Positions 19,042 through 28,463 of a DNA stretch of 64,000 bases are shown one piece after another (position 1 is the stretch's first letter; each line of letters begins with the position of its first letter). The stretch lies in the NCBI RefSeq assembly GCF_010994375.1, contig NZ_WHMA01000007.1, positions 62,142-126,141 of the forward strand, in the 5' to 3' direction. The DNA comes from Halomonas sp. NO4. Its GTDB lineage: Bacteria > Pseudomonadota > Gammaproteobacteria > Pseudomonadales > Halomonadaceae. The position numbers and the translations under genes were made by a program. The notes under the pieces were generated by a model. That model did no database searches. It worked only from the letters and a program-made list of their open reading frames with translations, and was not told the origin of the DNA.

Positions 19042-19070
19042 GCCCCGAACGCCCCGCCAATGCACTTCGT

Positions 19071-19112
19071 TTGACGCAGCTCAATCCGCCTCGGACGGGG
19101 GCCCGCTAGCAT
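19071..19112 (+). promoter_or_regulatory. ANR/FNR-activated promoter of hemN
   Basis: TTGACGCAGCTCAA (19071-19084) matches the FNR/ANR consensus TTGAT-N4-ATCAA at 8 of 10 positions and is a symmetric dyad. TAGCAT at 19107-19112 lies where a -10 box should be. The implied start near 19119 puts the dyad centre at about -41.5, the classic class II activator position. The anr gene is 1.5 kb downstream. Confidence 0.75.
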
Positions 19113-19143
19113 GAAGAGACTTCTCGCCATGCCGGAGCCCCCG

Positions 19144-20547
19144 ATGCTCGTCTCCGCGACGTCTGCCCATCAAGAGATGCCCGACCCACCCGCCTGGGAC
19201 GACGCCAGCCTGGATCGTTACCCCAGCGGCGGCGACCCCTATCTCTGCTATCCGCCCCCCGGGGCCTGGCGCGACGACTTCACCGAAGGCGACCTCCAGG
19301 CGGCACTCGCACGCAGCAACCGCCGGGCGCGCACCCTGGCGCTCTACGTCCACCTGCCGTTCTGTCGCAAGATCTGCTTCTATTGCAACCGCGCCACGGT
19401 CGCCACCAAGCTCACGCGTCAGGCCGACCCCTATATCTCGCGCCTCGACCGCGAGATGGTGCTCGCCCGCCGTCACCTGGACACCGCCCGCGAAGTCACC
19501 CAGCTGCACTGGGGCGGTGGCACGCCCACCTTCCTCACCCTCGACCAGATGAGCGACCTCATCGACCGGCTCGATGCGCGCTTCGGCCTGTCGGGCAGTC
19601 GGGAGCGCGACTACAGCATCGAGGTCGACCCGCGGGAGGCCGACGTCTTCACTCTGCGCCACCTCCAGGCGCTGGGGTTCAATCGCCTTAGCCTGGGCGT
19701 GCAGGACCTCGACCCGCAGGTGCAGCGCGCCGTCAATCGCGTCCAGCCACGCATCCTCACCGAGGCGTTGATCGACGAGGCCGATCGCCTGGGCTTCCGC
19801 TCGCTCAACCTCGACCTGATCGCGGGCCTGCCCGGCCAGACCCGCGACAGCTTCGCCGCCACCCTGGAGCAGGTCATCGCCATGGCGCCGCCGCGCCTGC
19901 GGGTGATCGACTATGAGCACCAGCCGCAGCGCGTCCCCGTCCAGCGCCGCATCCAGGCCGAGACACTGCCCGACGCCGCCGAACGGCACGCCATCCTGCG
20001 CACCACCCTCGCCCAGCTGACTGCCGCGGGGTACGTACACATCGGCCTGGACCAGTTCGCGCGGCCCGACGACAGCCTCGCCGTGGCCCAGCACCAGGGG
20101 CGGCTGTCGCGCCGCTTCCAGGGCTACACCAGCCACCAGCCTCAGGGCGACCTGCTGGGGCTCGGGGTCTCGGCATTCTCGCGCATCGACGACGTCTATA
20201 GCCGTAACCCCGAGAAGCTGGCCGCCTACGAGGCGGCCCTCGACGCCAGCCACCTGCCGATCGCCCGGGGGATGCGCCTTACTTTCGACGACCGGGTGCG
20301 CCGCCACGCCATCGAGCGCCTGCTGTGCGACATGGCGCTCGACCTCGACGCCCTCGGCGAGCGCTTCGGCCTGGATGCCGAGCGCTACTTCGCCGAGACG
20401 CTGCGCGGGCTCGAAGGGCCACGGCACGACGGCCTGCTGGAGCGCCACGGCAGCCGGCTGCTGGTCACGCCACTGGGGCGGCTGCGCGCCCAGCACCTGG
20501 CCCGCGCCTTCGCGGCACCTCTCGCCCCGCCGGATCGCAGCGCCTAG
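19144..20547 (+). CDS. hemN: Radical-SAM HemN-family protein (coproporphyrinogen III dehydrogenase-like)
   Basis: I place the start at 19144: GGAG lies six bases upstream, and the ATG at 19111 falls inside the predicted -10 box. The product has 467 residues (E. coli HemN 457). HemN makes protoporphyrinogen IX without oxygen, using SAM. The radical-SAM motif CRKICFYC is present (Cys74, 78, 81), as are LHWGGGTPTF, SIEVDPRE, FARPDD and FQGYT. However, E. coli has a fourth conserved Cys two residues on (CxC), and here that position is Arg. Activity as a true CPO is therefore likely but not certain. Regulation by Anr is strongly suggested. Confidence 0.85.
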   Translation: MLVSATSAHQEMPDPPAWDDASLDRYPSGGDPYLCYPPPGAWRDDFTEGDLQAALARSNRRARTLALYVHLPFCRKICFYCNRATVATKLTRQADPYISRLDREMVLARRHLDTAREVTQLHWGGGTPTFLTLDQMSDLIDRLDARFGLSGSRERDYSIEVDPREADVFTLRHLQALGFNRLSLGVQDLDPQVQRAVNRVQPRILTEALIDEADRLGFRSLNLDLIAGLPGQTRDSFAATLEQVIAMAPPRLRVIDYEHQPQRVPVQRRIQAETLPDAAERHAILRTTLAQLTAAGYVHIGLDQFARPDDSLAVAQHQGRLSRRFQGYTSHQPQGDLLGLGVSAFSRIDDVYSRNPEKLAAYEAALDASHLPIARGMRLTFDDRVRRHAIERLLCDMALDLDALGERFGLDAERYFAETLRGLEGPRHDGLLERHGSRLLVTPLGRLRAQHLARAFAAPLAPPDRSA

Positions 20548-20664
20548 CAGCAGGGTGGTGCACCACGGGTTCCCGAGCGGTCTGCGTCCAATCGTCGCAA
20601 CCTCCATTTTCCCGCGCTGCAGAATGCTCCATAATGACGCCATGCTCACGATGAGGAGGTGGCC

Positions 20665-21402
20665 ATGGCTGTCAATGCGGCCAGCAAGCGGCGCTCGCTG
20701 TTGCACGAGACCCGTTGCCAGAACTGCAGCCTGAGTTCCCTGTGCCTGCCGTTGGCACTTGAAGTCGAGGATATGGAGCAGTTCGACGCGATCATTCGCC
20801 GTCGCGCCCCGCTCAAGAAAGGCGAGTCACTGTTCCGCCAGGGCAGTCCCTTCAACAGCGTCTACGCGGTACGCTCCGGCAGCCTCAAGCAGATTACCAC
20901 CGAAGGCTCGGGCGAGGATCAGGTCACCAACTTCTTCCTGCCCAGCGAGCTGGTGGGACTCGACGGCATCGACGAACAGGCCTATCCCGGCAGCGTGATC
21001 GCCCTGGAGACCACCACCGTCTGCGAGATTCCCTTCGACCGCCTCGACTCGCTTTCCGAACGGCTTCCCGAGCTGCGCGGCCAGCTCTATCGCAGCATGA
21101 GCAAGGAGCTGCGCGACGACCGGCGCATGATGCGCCTGCTCTCGCGCAAGACCGCCGACCAGCGCCTGGCGAGCTTCTTCACCAGCCTCTCCGACCGCTT
21201 CCGCCGGCGCGGCTATTCGCCCTACAGCTTCCGTCTTTCCATGTCGCGGGCCGACATCGGCAACTACCTGGGGCTGGCCGTGGAAACCGTCAGCCGCATC
21301 CTGGGGCGCTTCCAGCAACAGAAACTGGTGGAAGTCTCGGGGCGCGAAGTAAACATCCTCAACCTCGAGGCGCTGCAGGAACAGGCCCAGGAAGAGCACT
21401 GA
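20665..21402 (+). CDS. anr: Oxygen-sensing FNR/ANR-type transcription regulator
   Basis: The ATG at 20665 has AGGAGG five bases upstream; 245 residues. Cys18, 21 and 27 (CQNCSLSSLC) plus Cys120 match the E. coli FNR ligands 20, 23, 29 and 122, which hold an oxygen-labile [4Fe-4S] cluster. A cNMP-type barrel and dimer helix lead to the DNA-binding helix ETVSRILGRF, with the Glu, Ser and Arg that read TTGAT half-sites. It probably activates the upstream hemN and the cbb3 operon under low oxygen. It is transcribed from its own short intergenic region, 117 bases after hemN. Confidence 0.96.
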   Translation: MAVNAASKRRSLLHETRCQNCSLSSLCLPLALEVEDMEQFDAIIRRRAPLKKGESLFRQGSPFNSVYAVRSGSLKQITTEGSGEDQVTNFFLPSELVGLDGIDEQAYPGSVIALETTTVCEIPFDRLDSLSERLPELRGQLYRSMSKELRDDRRMMRLLSRKTADQRLASFFTSLSDRFRRRGYSPYSFRLSMSRADIGNYLGLAVETVSRILGRFQQQKLVEVSGREVNILNLEALQEQAQEEH

Positions 21403-21443
21403 AGCGTGCCGTTCGCACACTACAGGGAGCAACCTCAAACAAG

Positions 21444-21473
21444 GCACCCCCGGTGGAGTACCACCGGGGGTGC
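21444..21473. terminator. Bidirectional terminator between anr and ttcA
   Basis: A perfect 13-bp stem (GCACCCCCGGTGG / CCACCGGGGGTGC) has an AGTA loop. On the minus strand it is followed by CTTGTTT, so it serves ttcA best; it also follows the convergent anr. Confidence 0.75.
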
Positions 21474-21499
21474 TGCTTATGCGGCCCGATACGCGGGAC

Positions 21500-22429
<930 letters not shown>

Positions 22430-22513
22430 GGTCACGGCACTGCCAGGGTTGGGTGGATGAGGCCCGCCATGCTACCACCGCCGCTCCCGCCTGGCACCTG
22501 TGGTCCGGCGGCC

Positions 22514-23143
22514 TCAGGCTTCCCGGCGCTGAGCGACGGCGCCACGCTCGAGGCGCAGGTACATCAGCGCCGTGGTCACGGCATCGCCGAGCGCGGTATG
22601 GCGCCCCATCACCGGCACCCCCAGCGCCTGGGCCACGCTCTCGAAGCGCAGCCCCGCCGCATCGGCTTCCAGATGGCTGCGGCGCAGCTGGCGGAAATAG
22701 AGCTGGGAGACGTCTATGCCGCTGTTGGGCAGGTCGAAGCCGAAGCGGGGGCGCAGCTGGCGGTCGAGCACGGCGCGGATGAAGTCCAGGTGCCAGCCGA
22801 GCAGCGGCCGGTTGCCGATGAAGTCGATCAGGCGCGCCAGCGCCCGCTCGGGGCTCTCGCCGTCGTCCAGGTCGACGCCGCGCAGGCCGTGGATACGAAT
22901 CGAGTCGCCCGTCAGCGTCGCCGGGCGCTGCAGGCGCAGGTCCAGGGACTCGCTGGTCAGCACCCGTTCGCCCCGCACCTTCACCGCGGCAATGGCCACG
23001 GGTTCCGCGGTGCGTGTATCCACCCCTGTGGTCTCGCAGTCGATGGCGACCAGTTCGTCCCCGGTGTAGGGATGGAACAGCCAGCCGTATTCGCCGCCGG
23101 CATGGCGGCGGCGATCACTGGCGCGGCGCAGGACTCGCAGCAT
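22514..23143 (-). CDS. 3'-5' exonuclease, DEDDh (DnaQ-like) family
   Basis: The 209-residue protein has the exonuclease I motif VAIDCETTG with Asp35 and Glu37, a later aspartate in LLGWHLDFIRAVLD, and the closing HTALGDA motif of the DEDDh class. It is a stand-alone nuclease, not a polymerase subunit. It lies 68 bases after the cNMP/CBS/DUF294 gene and is probably cotranscribed. This pair sits next to acetate-uptake genes in many gammaproteobacteria, which suggests a nucleotide-signalling role (inference). GGAGGAGA precedes the ATG. Confidence 0.88.
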   Translation of the reverse strand: MLRVLRRASDRRRHAGGEYGWLFHPYTGDELVAIDCETTGVDTRTAEPVAIAAVKVRGERVLTSESLDLRLQRPATLTGDSIRIHGLRGVDLDDGESPERALARLIDFIGNRPLLGWHLDFIRAVLDRQLRPRFGFDLPNSGIDVSQLYFRQLRRSHLEADAAGLRFESVAQALGVPVMGRHTALGDAVTTALMYLRLERGAVAQRREA

Positions 23144-23211
23144 GGAAAGGCTCTCCTCCGGATCGTTGCCGGTGTTGTTGTCTGTGGTGACGGGAGGCGA
23201 AAGCGCCCCGC

Positions 23212-25032
23212 TCAGCTGTACTCGAGGTGGTAGCGGTGCGAGAGGTGCTGCTTGAACTCCTTGACGATGTGCAGCGCCTCGCGCAGCAGGTCGCGCTCCA
23301 GGGACGACAGCTCCTGCACCACCACCCGGTTGGCATCCTGCCCCGCCAGCTCGCCGTCGAGACGCGCCAGCTGCTGCTTGAGGCGCAGCTCGGTGAACAG
23401 TGACAGCGCCTCGCCGAGGTTCTCCGCGGTGCGCTCGTCGAGCCGGCCATCCGCCGCCAGGGCATCGAGACGTTCTAGGGTCGAGGTGGGCTTGATGCGC
23501 CGCTCCAGCGCCATGGTTCGCACCCCGTGGACGATGGGAAAGATGCCGCCCTTCTTGATGTCGATGCCGTGCTGCGGCTTCTTCAGCGAGCCGAACAGAG
23601 TCAGCGGCGTGGAGAAGCGCAGCGCCGCCCGGGCGAAGTAGGAGAGCAGCAGTTCGTCGCCCGAGCACTGCGCGAACAGCGCCTCGCGCAGGCGGTCGAG
23701 CAGCGCCGGGTTGCCGGCCACGGCATGACTGTCGAGGATGATGGCCAGCTTCATCAGGCTGTCGCCGTCACGTGCCTCCGCCCACTTGGCGATGCGACGA
23801 CGCCACTGCGACTCAGTGCCAACCCAGTCGGGGTTGGAGACCATGATGTTGCCGGGACAGGGGGGATAGCCCAGCTCGATGAGCGTGTCGGTGAGCGCCT
23901 GCATGCGCTCGCTCAGGTCGGGCCACTCCAAGTCATCCTCGAGGATCAGGCCGTTGTCCTGGTCGGTCTTGAGAATCTGCTCGCCGCGCCCCTCGCTGCC
24001 CATGACCATCAAACAGCTGTGGGCGTGGTAGCGCTCGTCGATGAGAAAACTCCACGCCTTGGACATGATGCGGCCATTGAGCGCGGCCAGCAGCTCCATG
24101 GCAAAGCGAAGCTTGACGCCCTGGGCCATCAGCGCCTTGACCAACTCCGGCGTGCGGTGGCTGGCCCGGGTCAGCGCCTCGAGGGTGGTCGCCTGCTCCA
24201 CCTGCAGGCTGACCACGTAGCTGCGGCTGGAGAAGAAGCTGAGCACGTCGGTCAGCTCGACCACGCCGCTGGGCTGATCGGCTTCCATGACCACCACGCG
24301 CTCCACCTTGTGGCGAGTCATGATCACCAGCGCCTCGAAGAGGTACTGCGCCGGGGTGACCGTGATCAGCTCGAAATGGGCCACGTCGAGCACCGGCTGC
24401 CCCTGGGACTTTCCCTCCAGCACCAGGGCGTTGAGCAGGTCGGTCTTGGTCACCATGCCGGCGCCCTGGTCACTGCGTACCAGCAGGCTGTCGGCGTGGC
24501 TGTCGCGCAGCGTGGTCACGGCATCGGCGATGCTCGCCTCGGGACCCACGCAAAGCGGCTCGCGCATGCATTCGCCGACCCTGGCCAGCATGAAACCGGC
24601 CATGGTTACGCCGCCCTCGGCTCGCTGCTCGGTCAGCAACCGCGTCTTGTGGGCCAGCGTCTGACGAAAGAACTCGGCAAAAGGGGGATAGTCGTCGCAC
24701 AGCGCCAGAAACAGCGACTTGGGCAGCAGATAGCAGAGGCTCTCCTGCTCGGCGCGGAAACGGTAGCGGCTCTTGCCGTTGAGAATGCTGATGGCGCCGA
24801 ACAGATCGCCCTGGGTGTAGTGGCCGATGCGCTCGCGTGCCCCCGGCAGCGTGGTGTCCAGCTCGGCGATCTCGCCCTTGTGGATCAGGAAGACGTATTC
24901 GCCCGGCTGGCCCGCTTCCAGGATGATCTCGTCGCGATCGAAATACGCCAGGTCGATGCCGTTGCGCACACGATCGCGACCGGCATCGTCGAGCAGCGTG
25001 AAAGGCGGCTGGGATAAATCGATGTCCACCAT
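23212..25032 (-). CDS. cNMP-binding / CBS pair / DUF294 nucleotidyltransferase-like protein
   Basis: The 606-residue cytoplasmic protein has three parts: a cyclic-nucleotide-binding barrel (about 10-130), a CBS pair (about 150-270) and a GlnE/GlnD-like nucleotidyltransferase domain (GSEGRGE at 345-351, DQD at 357-359) with a DUF294 C-terminal helical domain. The layout suggests allosteric sensing of adenine nucleotides that controls nucleotidylation of a target, unknown here. The start at 25032 has GAGGAT upstream. It is divergent from the symporter genes, a gene arrangement conserved around acetate transport. Confidence 0.88.
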   Translation of the reverse strand: MVDIDLSQPPFTLLDDAGRDRVRNGIDLAYFDRDEIILEAGQPGEYVFLIHKGEIAELDTTLPGARERIGHYTQGDLFGAISILNGKSRYRFRAEQESLCYLLPKSLFLALCDDYPPFAEFFRQTLAHKTRLLTEQRAEGGVTMAGFMLARVGECMREPLCVGPEASIADAVTTLRDSHADSLLVRSDQGAGMVTKTDLLNALVLEGKSQGQPVLDVAHFELITVTPAQYLFEALVIMTRHKVERVVVMEADQPSGVVELTDVLSFFSSRSYVVSLQVEQATTLEALTRASHRTPELVKALMAQGVKLRFAMELLAALNGRIMSKAWSFLIDERYHAHSCLMVMGSEGRGEQILKTDQDNGLILEDDLEWPDLSERMQALTDTLIELGYPPCPGNIMVSNPDWVGTESQWRRRIAKWAEARDGDSLMKLAIILDSHAVAGNPALLDRLREALFAQCSGDELLLSYFARAALRFSTPLTLFGSLKKPQHGIDIKKGGIFPIVHGVRTMALERRIKPTSTLERLDALAADGRLDERTAENLGEALSLFTELRLKQQLARLDGELAGQDANRVVVQELSSLERDLLREALHIVKEFKQHLSHRYHLEYS

Positions 25033-25706
25033 GGCGCTATCCTCGAGAGGCGGCGGCCGCACGCCTGGCCGGGTCGAGCCACCGCTGCCGCCAGTCTTGT
25101 TGTTGGTCGTCGATCACTCGGTCGCGCTGCCGCCTACGCCCTCCGTTGGCTGGGGGAAACCCTGCACCCGCCAGCTGGCGGGACGATGCAGTGCCTCGCC
25201 AGGGCGGCCTGCCGAGCAACTCCTTCGGCAGGATAGCAAAGGGGAATTGACGGGTAATAGCTAGACAATCGTCCTAGCTTTTCGGCGTTATACCAACGTC
25301 TCAAGCACGGCACTGTCGCCATCAAGCGTGCTCCCGGCGCGGACTATACCATCGTCCCATACCCGGTAGAGCATCGCACACCGCCCCTCCCATCATGCAT
25401 TCAAGCCATTGATTTTTAATTATTATTGAAAAGTGACTTTCATCGTCATTCGTTCATGATACCAAAGTCTGGGATTTTTTTTCTGCGCTCATTGACCACT
25501 ATTGCCGGTGAGTCATACGGGGCTTTCGCTCGTCGACAAGCGTCTCTAACAGCAAGAACCATGCGACGCACGGTCAGTCTTGTACGGCAACACCACCAGC
25601 TCACACACCTGTGTGGCATCGCCACCCTGCCGAGCGACTCCGATGATCGATGCCAACTCTCAGAGCCGCTTCTTCTCGATCTCAACAACAAGTGGAGAGC
25701 AACAAC
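25033..25706. other. 674-bp divergent regulatory region between the DUF294 gene and the symporter
   Basis: No gene is convincing here. The region has an AT-rich patch at 25411-25440 (rare in this genome) and a run of eight T near 25470. A direct-repeat element with TACC (25347) and TACCC (25360) resembles one upstream of acs (see findings). A hairpin CCGCCAGCTGGCGG lies near 25168. Confidence 0.6.
25347..25364. promoter_or_regulatory. Candidate CrbR-type element (GGGTAT-N7-GGTA on the minus strand)
   Basis: TACC and TACCC are spaced 13 bases apart. A similar spaced pair lies about 90 bases upstream of acs. Both genes belong to the known CrbR target set in other species, but I cannot recall the published site well enough to claim a match. 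Confidence 0.3.
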
Positions 25707-25967
25707 ATGGCAGAAGATAAATCCAATGCCGAGGCTTACTGGCGGGCAAACCTCCGCCTGATCGCCGGTTGCCTGGTCGTCTGGGCAGCCGTCTCCTATG
25801 GCTGTGCCATTCTACTGCGCCCGCTGCTATCGGGCATTCCCGTGGGCGGGACCGACCTGGGCTTCTGGTTCGCCCAGCAGGGCTCCATCCTGACCTTCAT
25901 CGGCCTGATCTTCTTCTACGCCTGGAAGATGAATCAGCTGGACAAGAAATTCGGGCTCGGGGAGTAA
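25707..25967 (+). CDS. DUF4212 small subunit of a sodium:solute symporter
   Basis: The 86-residue protein has two membrane helices (about 17-37 and 52-72). It is the small-subunit family (TIGR03647-type) that always precedes a large sodium:solute symporter gene, as here with a six-base gap. A GGAGA site precedes the ATG. The conserved N-terminal AYWRANLRLI motif and C-terminal FFYAWKMNQLDKKF are typical. Confidence 0.92.
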   Translation: MAEDKSNAEAYWRANLRLIAGCLVVWAAVSYGCAILLRPLLSGIPVGGTDLGFWFAQQGSILTFIGLIFFYAWKMNQLDKKFGLGE

Positions 25968-25973
25968 GTCAGC

Positions 25974-27755
25974 ATGAGTCAATTTGCCATTAACGTCCTC
26001 TTCGTGGGCGCCTCCTTCGCCATCTATATCGGCATTGCCATCTGGGCGAAGGCCGGTTCGACCAAAGACTTCTACGTCGCCGGCGGCGGGGTGCATCCCA
26101 TCACCAACGGCATGGCGATCGGCGCCGACTGGATGTCGGCGGCCTCCTTCATCTCCATGGCGGGCCTGATCGCCGCCGGGGGCTATGCCAACTCCACCTT
26201 CCTCATGGGCTGGACGGGCGGCTACGTGCTGCTGGCCATGCTGCTGGCCCCCTACCTGCGCAAGTTCGGCAAGTTCACCGTCCCCGAATTCATCGGTGAC
26301 CGCTTCTACAGCAAGCAAGCCCGGCTCGTGGCGGTGATCTGTCTGATCGTGGCCTCGGTGACCTACGTCATCGGCCAGATGGCGGGCGCCGGGGTGGCCT
26401 TCTCGCGCTTCCTGGAGGTCGACGCGACCACCGGCCTGATCATCGCCGCGGTGGTGGTGTTCTTCTACTCGGTGCTGGGGGGCATGAAAGGCATCACCTA
26501 TACCCAGGTGGCCCAGTACATCGTGCTGATCATCGCCTACACCATCCCGGCGATCTTCATCTCCCTGGAGCTGACCGGCAACCCTGTGCCGCCTCTGGGG
26601 CTGTTCTCCGAACACGGCGAGTCCGGCATGCCGCTGCTGGCCAAGCTCAACGAGGTGGTCACCGCACTGGGCTTCAACGAGTACACGGCGGACGTGGACA
26701 ACAAGCTCAACATGGTGCTGTTCACCCTGTCGCTGATGATCGGTACCGCCGGCCTGCCCCACGTCATCATCCGCTTCTTCACGGTGCCCAAGGTGGCCGA
26801 CGCCCGCTGGTCCGCCGGCTGGGCCCTGGTATTCATCGGCCTGCTCTATCTGACCGCTCCGGCCGTGGCCTCCATGGCACGCCTCAACCTGGCAACCACT
26901 ATCTATCCGGACATGGCCGGTCAGGTCGAGAACGTCGAGGAGGCGGCCACCAACCCCATCCTCTACGAGAACCGTCCCGAGTGGGTGCGTACCTGGGAGG
27001 AGACGGGACTGATCACCTTCGAGGACAGGAACGACGACGGCCGCATCCAGTTCTACAACAATTCGGCTGACTTCTCCGACCGCGGCTGGGAAGGCAACGA
27101 GCTGTCCGTCAACAACGACATCCTGGTGCTGGCCAACCCGGAGATCGCCAATCTGCCCGGCTGGGTCATCGGCCTGATCGCCGCCGGCGGCCTGGCGGCG
27201 GCCCTGTCGACGGCCGCGGGCCTGCTGCTGGCCATTTCCTCGGCCATCAGTCACGACCTCATCAAGGGCTCGATCAACCCCAACATCTCCGAGAAGGGCG
27301 AACTGTTGGCGGCACGGATCTCCATGACCGTCGCCATCATCGTGGCCACCTATCTGGGCGCCAACCCCCCGGGCTTCGCCGCCCAGGTGGTGGCACTGGC
27401 CTTCGGTATCGCCGCCGCTTCACTGTTCCCGGCACTGATGATGGGCATCTTCTCCAAGCGGGTGAACAACGTGGGTGCCGTCGCCGGCATGCTCAGCGGC
27501 CTGGGCTTCACGCTGGTCTACATCTTCGTCTACAAGGGCTGGCTCTTCATCCCGGGCACCAACAACCTGCCCGACACGCCGGAGAACTGGGTGCTGGGCA
27601 TCTCGCCGCTGTCCATCGGTGCGGTCGGTGCCCTCATCAACTTCATCGTGGCCTTCGGCATCTCCAAGGTGACCGCGGAGCCGCCCCAGGAAATCCAGGA
27701 CCTGGTGGAGAGCGTCCGCTATCCCAAGGGAGCTGGCATGGCGGTCGACCACTAA
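25974..27755 (+). CDS. Sodium:solute symporter large subunit (probable acetate/monocarboxylate uptake, ActP-like)
   Basis: The 593-residue membrane protein of the SSS family has about 13 helices. The sodium-site region ADWMSAASFISMAGL is near residue 52. A long hydrophilic insertion between late helices (about residues 310-390, ENRPEWVRTWEETG) is typical of the two-subunit (TIGR03648) branch. Its position beside crbS, crbR and acs points to uptake of acetate or a similar short acid with Na+, which suits a halophile. Substrate is inferred from context. Confidence 0.88.
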   Translation: MSQFAINVLFVGASFAIYIGIAIWAKAGSTKDFYVAGGGVHPITNGMAIGADWMSAASFISMAGLIAAGGYANSTFLMGWTGGYVLLAMLLAPYLRKFGKFTVPEFIGDRFYSKQARLVAVICLIVASVTYVIGQMAGAGVAFSRFLEVDATTGLIIAAVVVFFYSVLGGMKGITYTQVAQYIVLIIAYTIPAIFISLELTGNPVPPLGLFSEHGESGMPLLAKLNEVVTALGFNEYTADVDNKLNMVLFTLSLMIGTAGLPHVIIRFFTVPKVADARWSAGWALVFIGLLYLTAPAVASMARLNLATTIYPDMAGQVENVEEAATNPILYENRPEWVRTWEETGLITFEDRNDDGRIQFYNNSADFSDRGWEGNELSVNNDILVLANPEIANLPGWVIGLIAAGGLAAALSTAAGLLLAISSAISHDLIKGSINPNISEKGELLAARISMTVAIIVATYLGANPPGFAAQVVALAFGIAAASLFPALMMGIFSKRVNNVGAVAGMLSGLGFTLVYIFVYKGWLFIPGTNNLPDTPENWVLGISPLSIGAVGALINFIVAFGISKVTAEPPQEIQDLVESVRYPKGAGMAVDH

Positions 27756-27769
27756 GCCATAATCCCACC

Positions 27770-27830
27770 CCGGCGCCACAACGGCGCCGGACCCAACCTT
27801 CCATCGGGCTTCCCTCGGGAAGCCCGATGG
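27770..27830 (+). terminator. Two stem-loops after the symporter gene
   Basis: The first is CCGGCGCC / GGCGCCGG (27770-27790). The second is a perfect 13-bp stem CCATCGGGCTTCC / GGAAGCCCGATGG with CTCG loop (27801-27830). No clear T run follows, so termination may be partial, leaving read-through into the next gene 19 bases on. Confidence 0.55.
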
Positions 27831-27849
27831 CCGTCAGGAAGCTCCCATC

Positions 27850-28371
27850 ATGATTTGGCATTTGATTGCAGCGGTATTCGCCGGACTGGGCGCCGCGGGG
27901 GTCGGCCTCTTGCTCCGCACCCTCTCCGCCAGGCGGCTGCCGCGCTGGATCGTCCCAGTCTGCGCCGGCCTCGGCATACTCGGTTACCAGATCCACCACG
28001 AATACACCTGGTTCGAGCACAAGCGCGCCCAGCTGCCCGACACAGCGCGGGTGGTGACCACCGAGCAGAGCGCCGCCTTCTGGCGCCCCTGGACCTACCT
28101 CGTGCCCCTGACCACGGCCTTCACGGTGGTCGACGAGCAGAGCCTGGTGCGCACCCCGAGCGAAGCCGATGAGCAACGGCTGGTCGAGTTCATTCTCTAC
28201 CGCTTCGAGCGGGAGTACGTCGAACGCTTCTCCCACCAGGCCTACCTGATGAACTGCACCACGCGAGAGCTCATCCCGCTGGCGGAAGAGTCCCGGGAAC
28301 CCCGTACGGAGCGGATGCAGCGCCTCAGTGACGGTGCCAAGCTGCTGAACGCGGTGTGCGACTTCTCCTGA
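27850..28371 (+). CDS. Hypothetical membrane protein, 173 residues
   Basis: I do not recognise a named family. Residues 3-22 and 33-49 form two hydrophobic helices flanking an arginine-rich turn (RTLSARRLPRW). The rest, about 120 residues, is soluble, with HHEYTWFEHKRAQLP and a C-terminal Cys pair region (YLMNCTTREL, LNAVCDFS). It lies between the symporter and the sensor CrbS on the same strand, so it may have a role in the acetate module, such as supporting the transporter. Codon use looks like its neighbours. Confidence 0.75.
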   Translation: MIWHLIAAVFAGLGAAGVGLLLRTLSARRLPRWIVPVCAGLGILGYQIHHEYTWFEHKRAQLPDTARVVTTEQSAAFWRPWTYLVPLTTAFTVVDEQSLVRTPSEADEQRLVEFILYRFEREYVERFSHQAYLMNCTTRELIPLAEESREPRTERMQRLSDGAKLLNAVCDFS

Positions 28372-28463
28372 TTTCCGGCTCGGCTTGCGCCTGGCTAACA
28401 GCGGCCTGATGCCGTCGCCCCCCGCCATGCCCTAGAATGGGCGCAGACACAGGGGGAGTCCAC

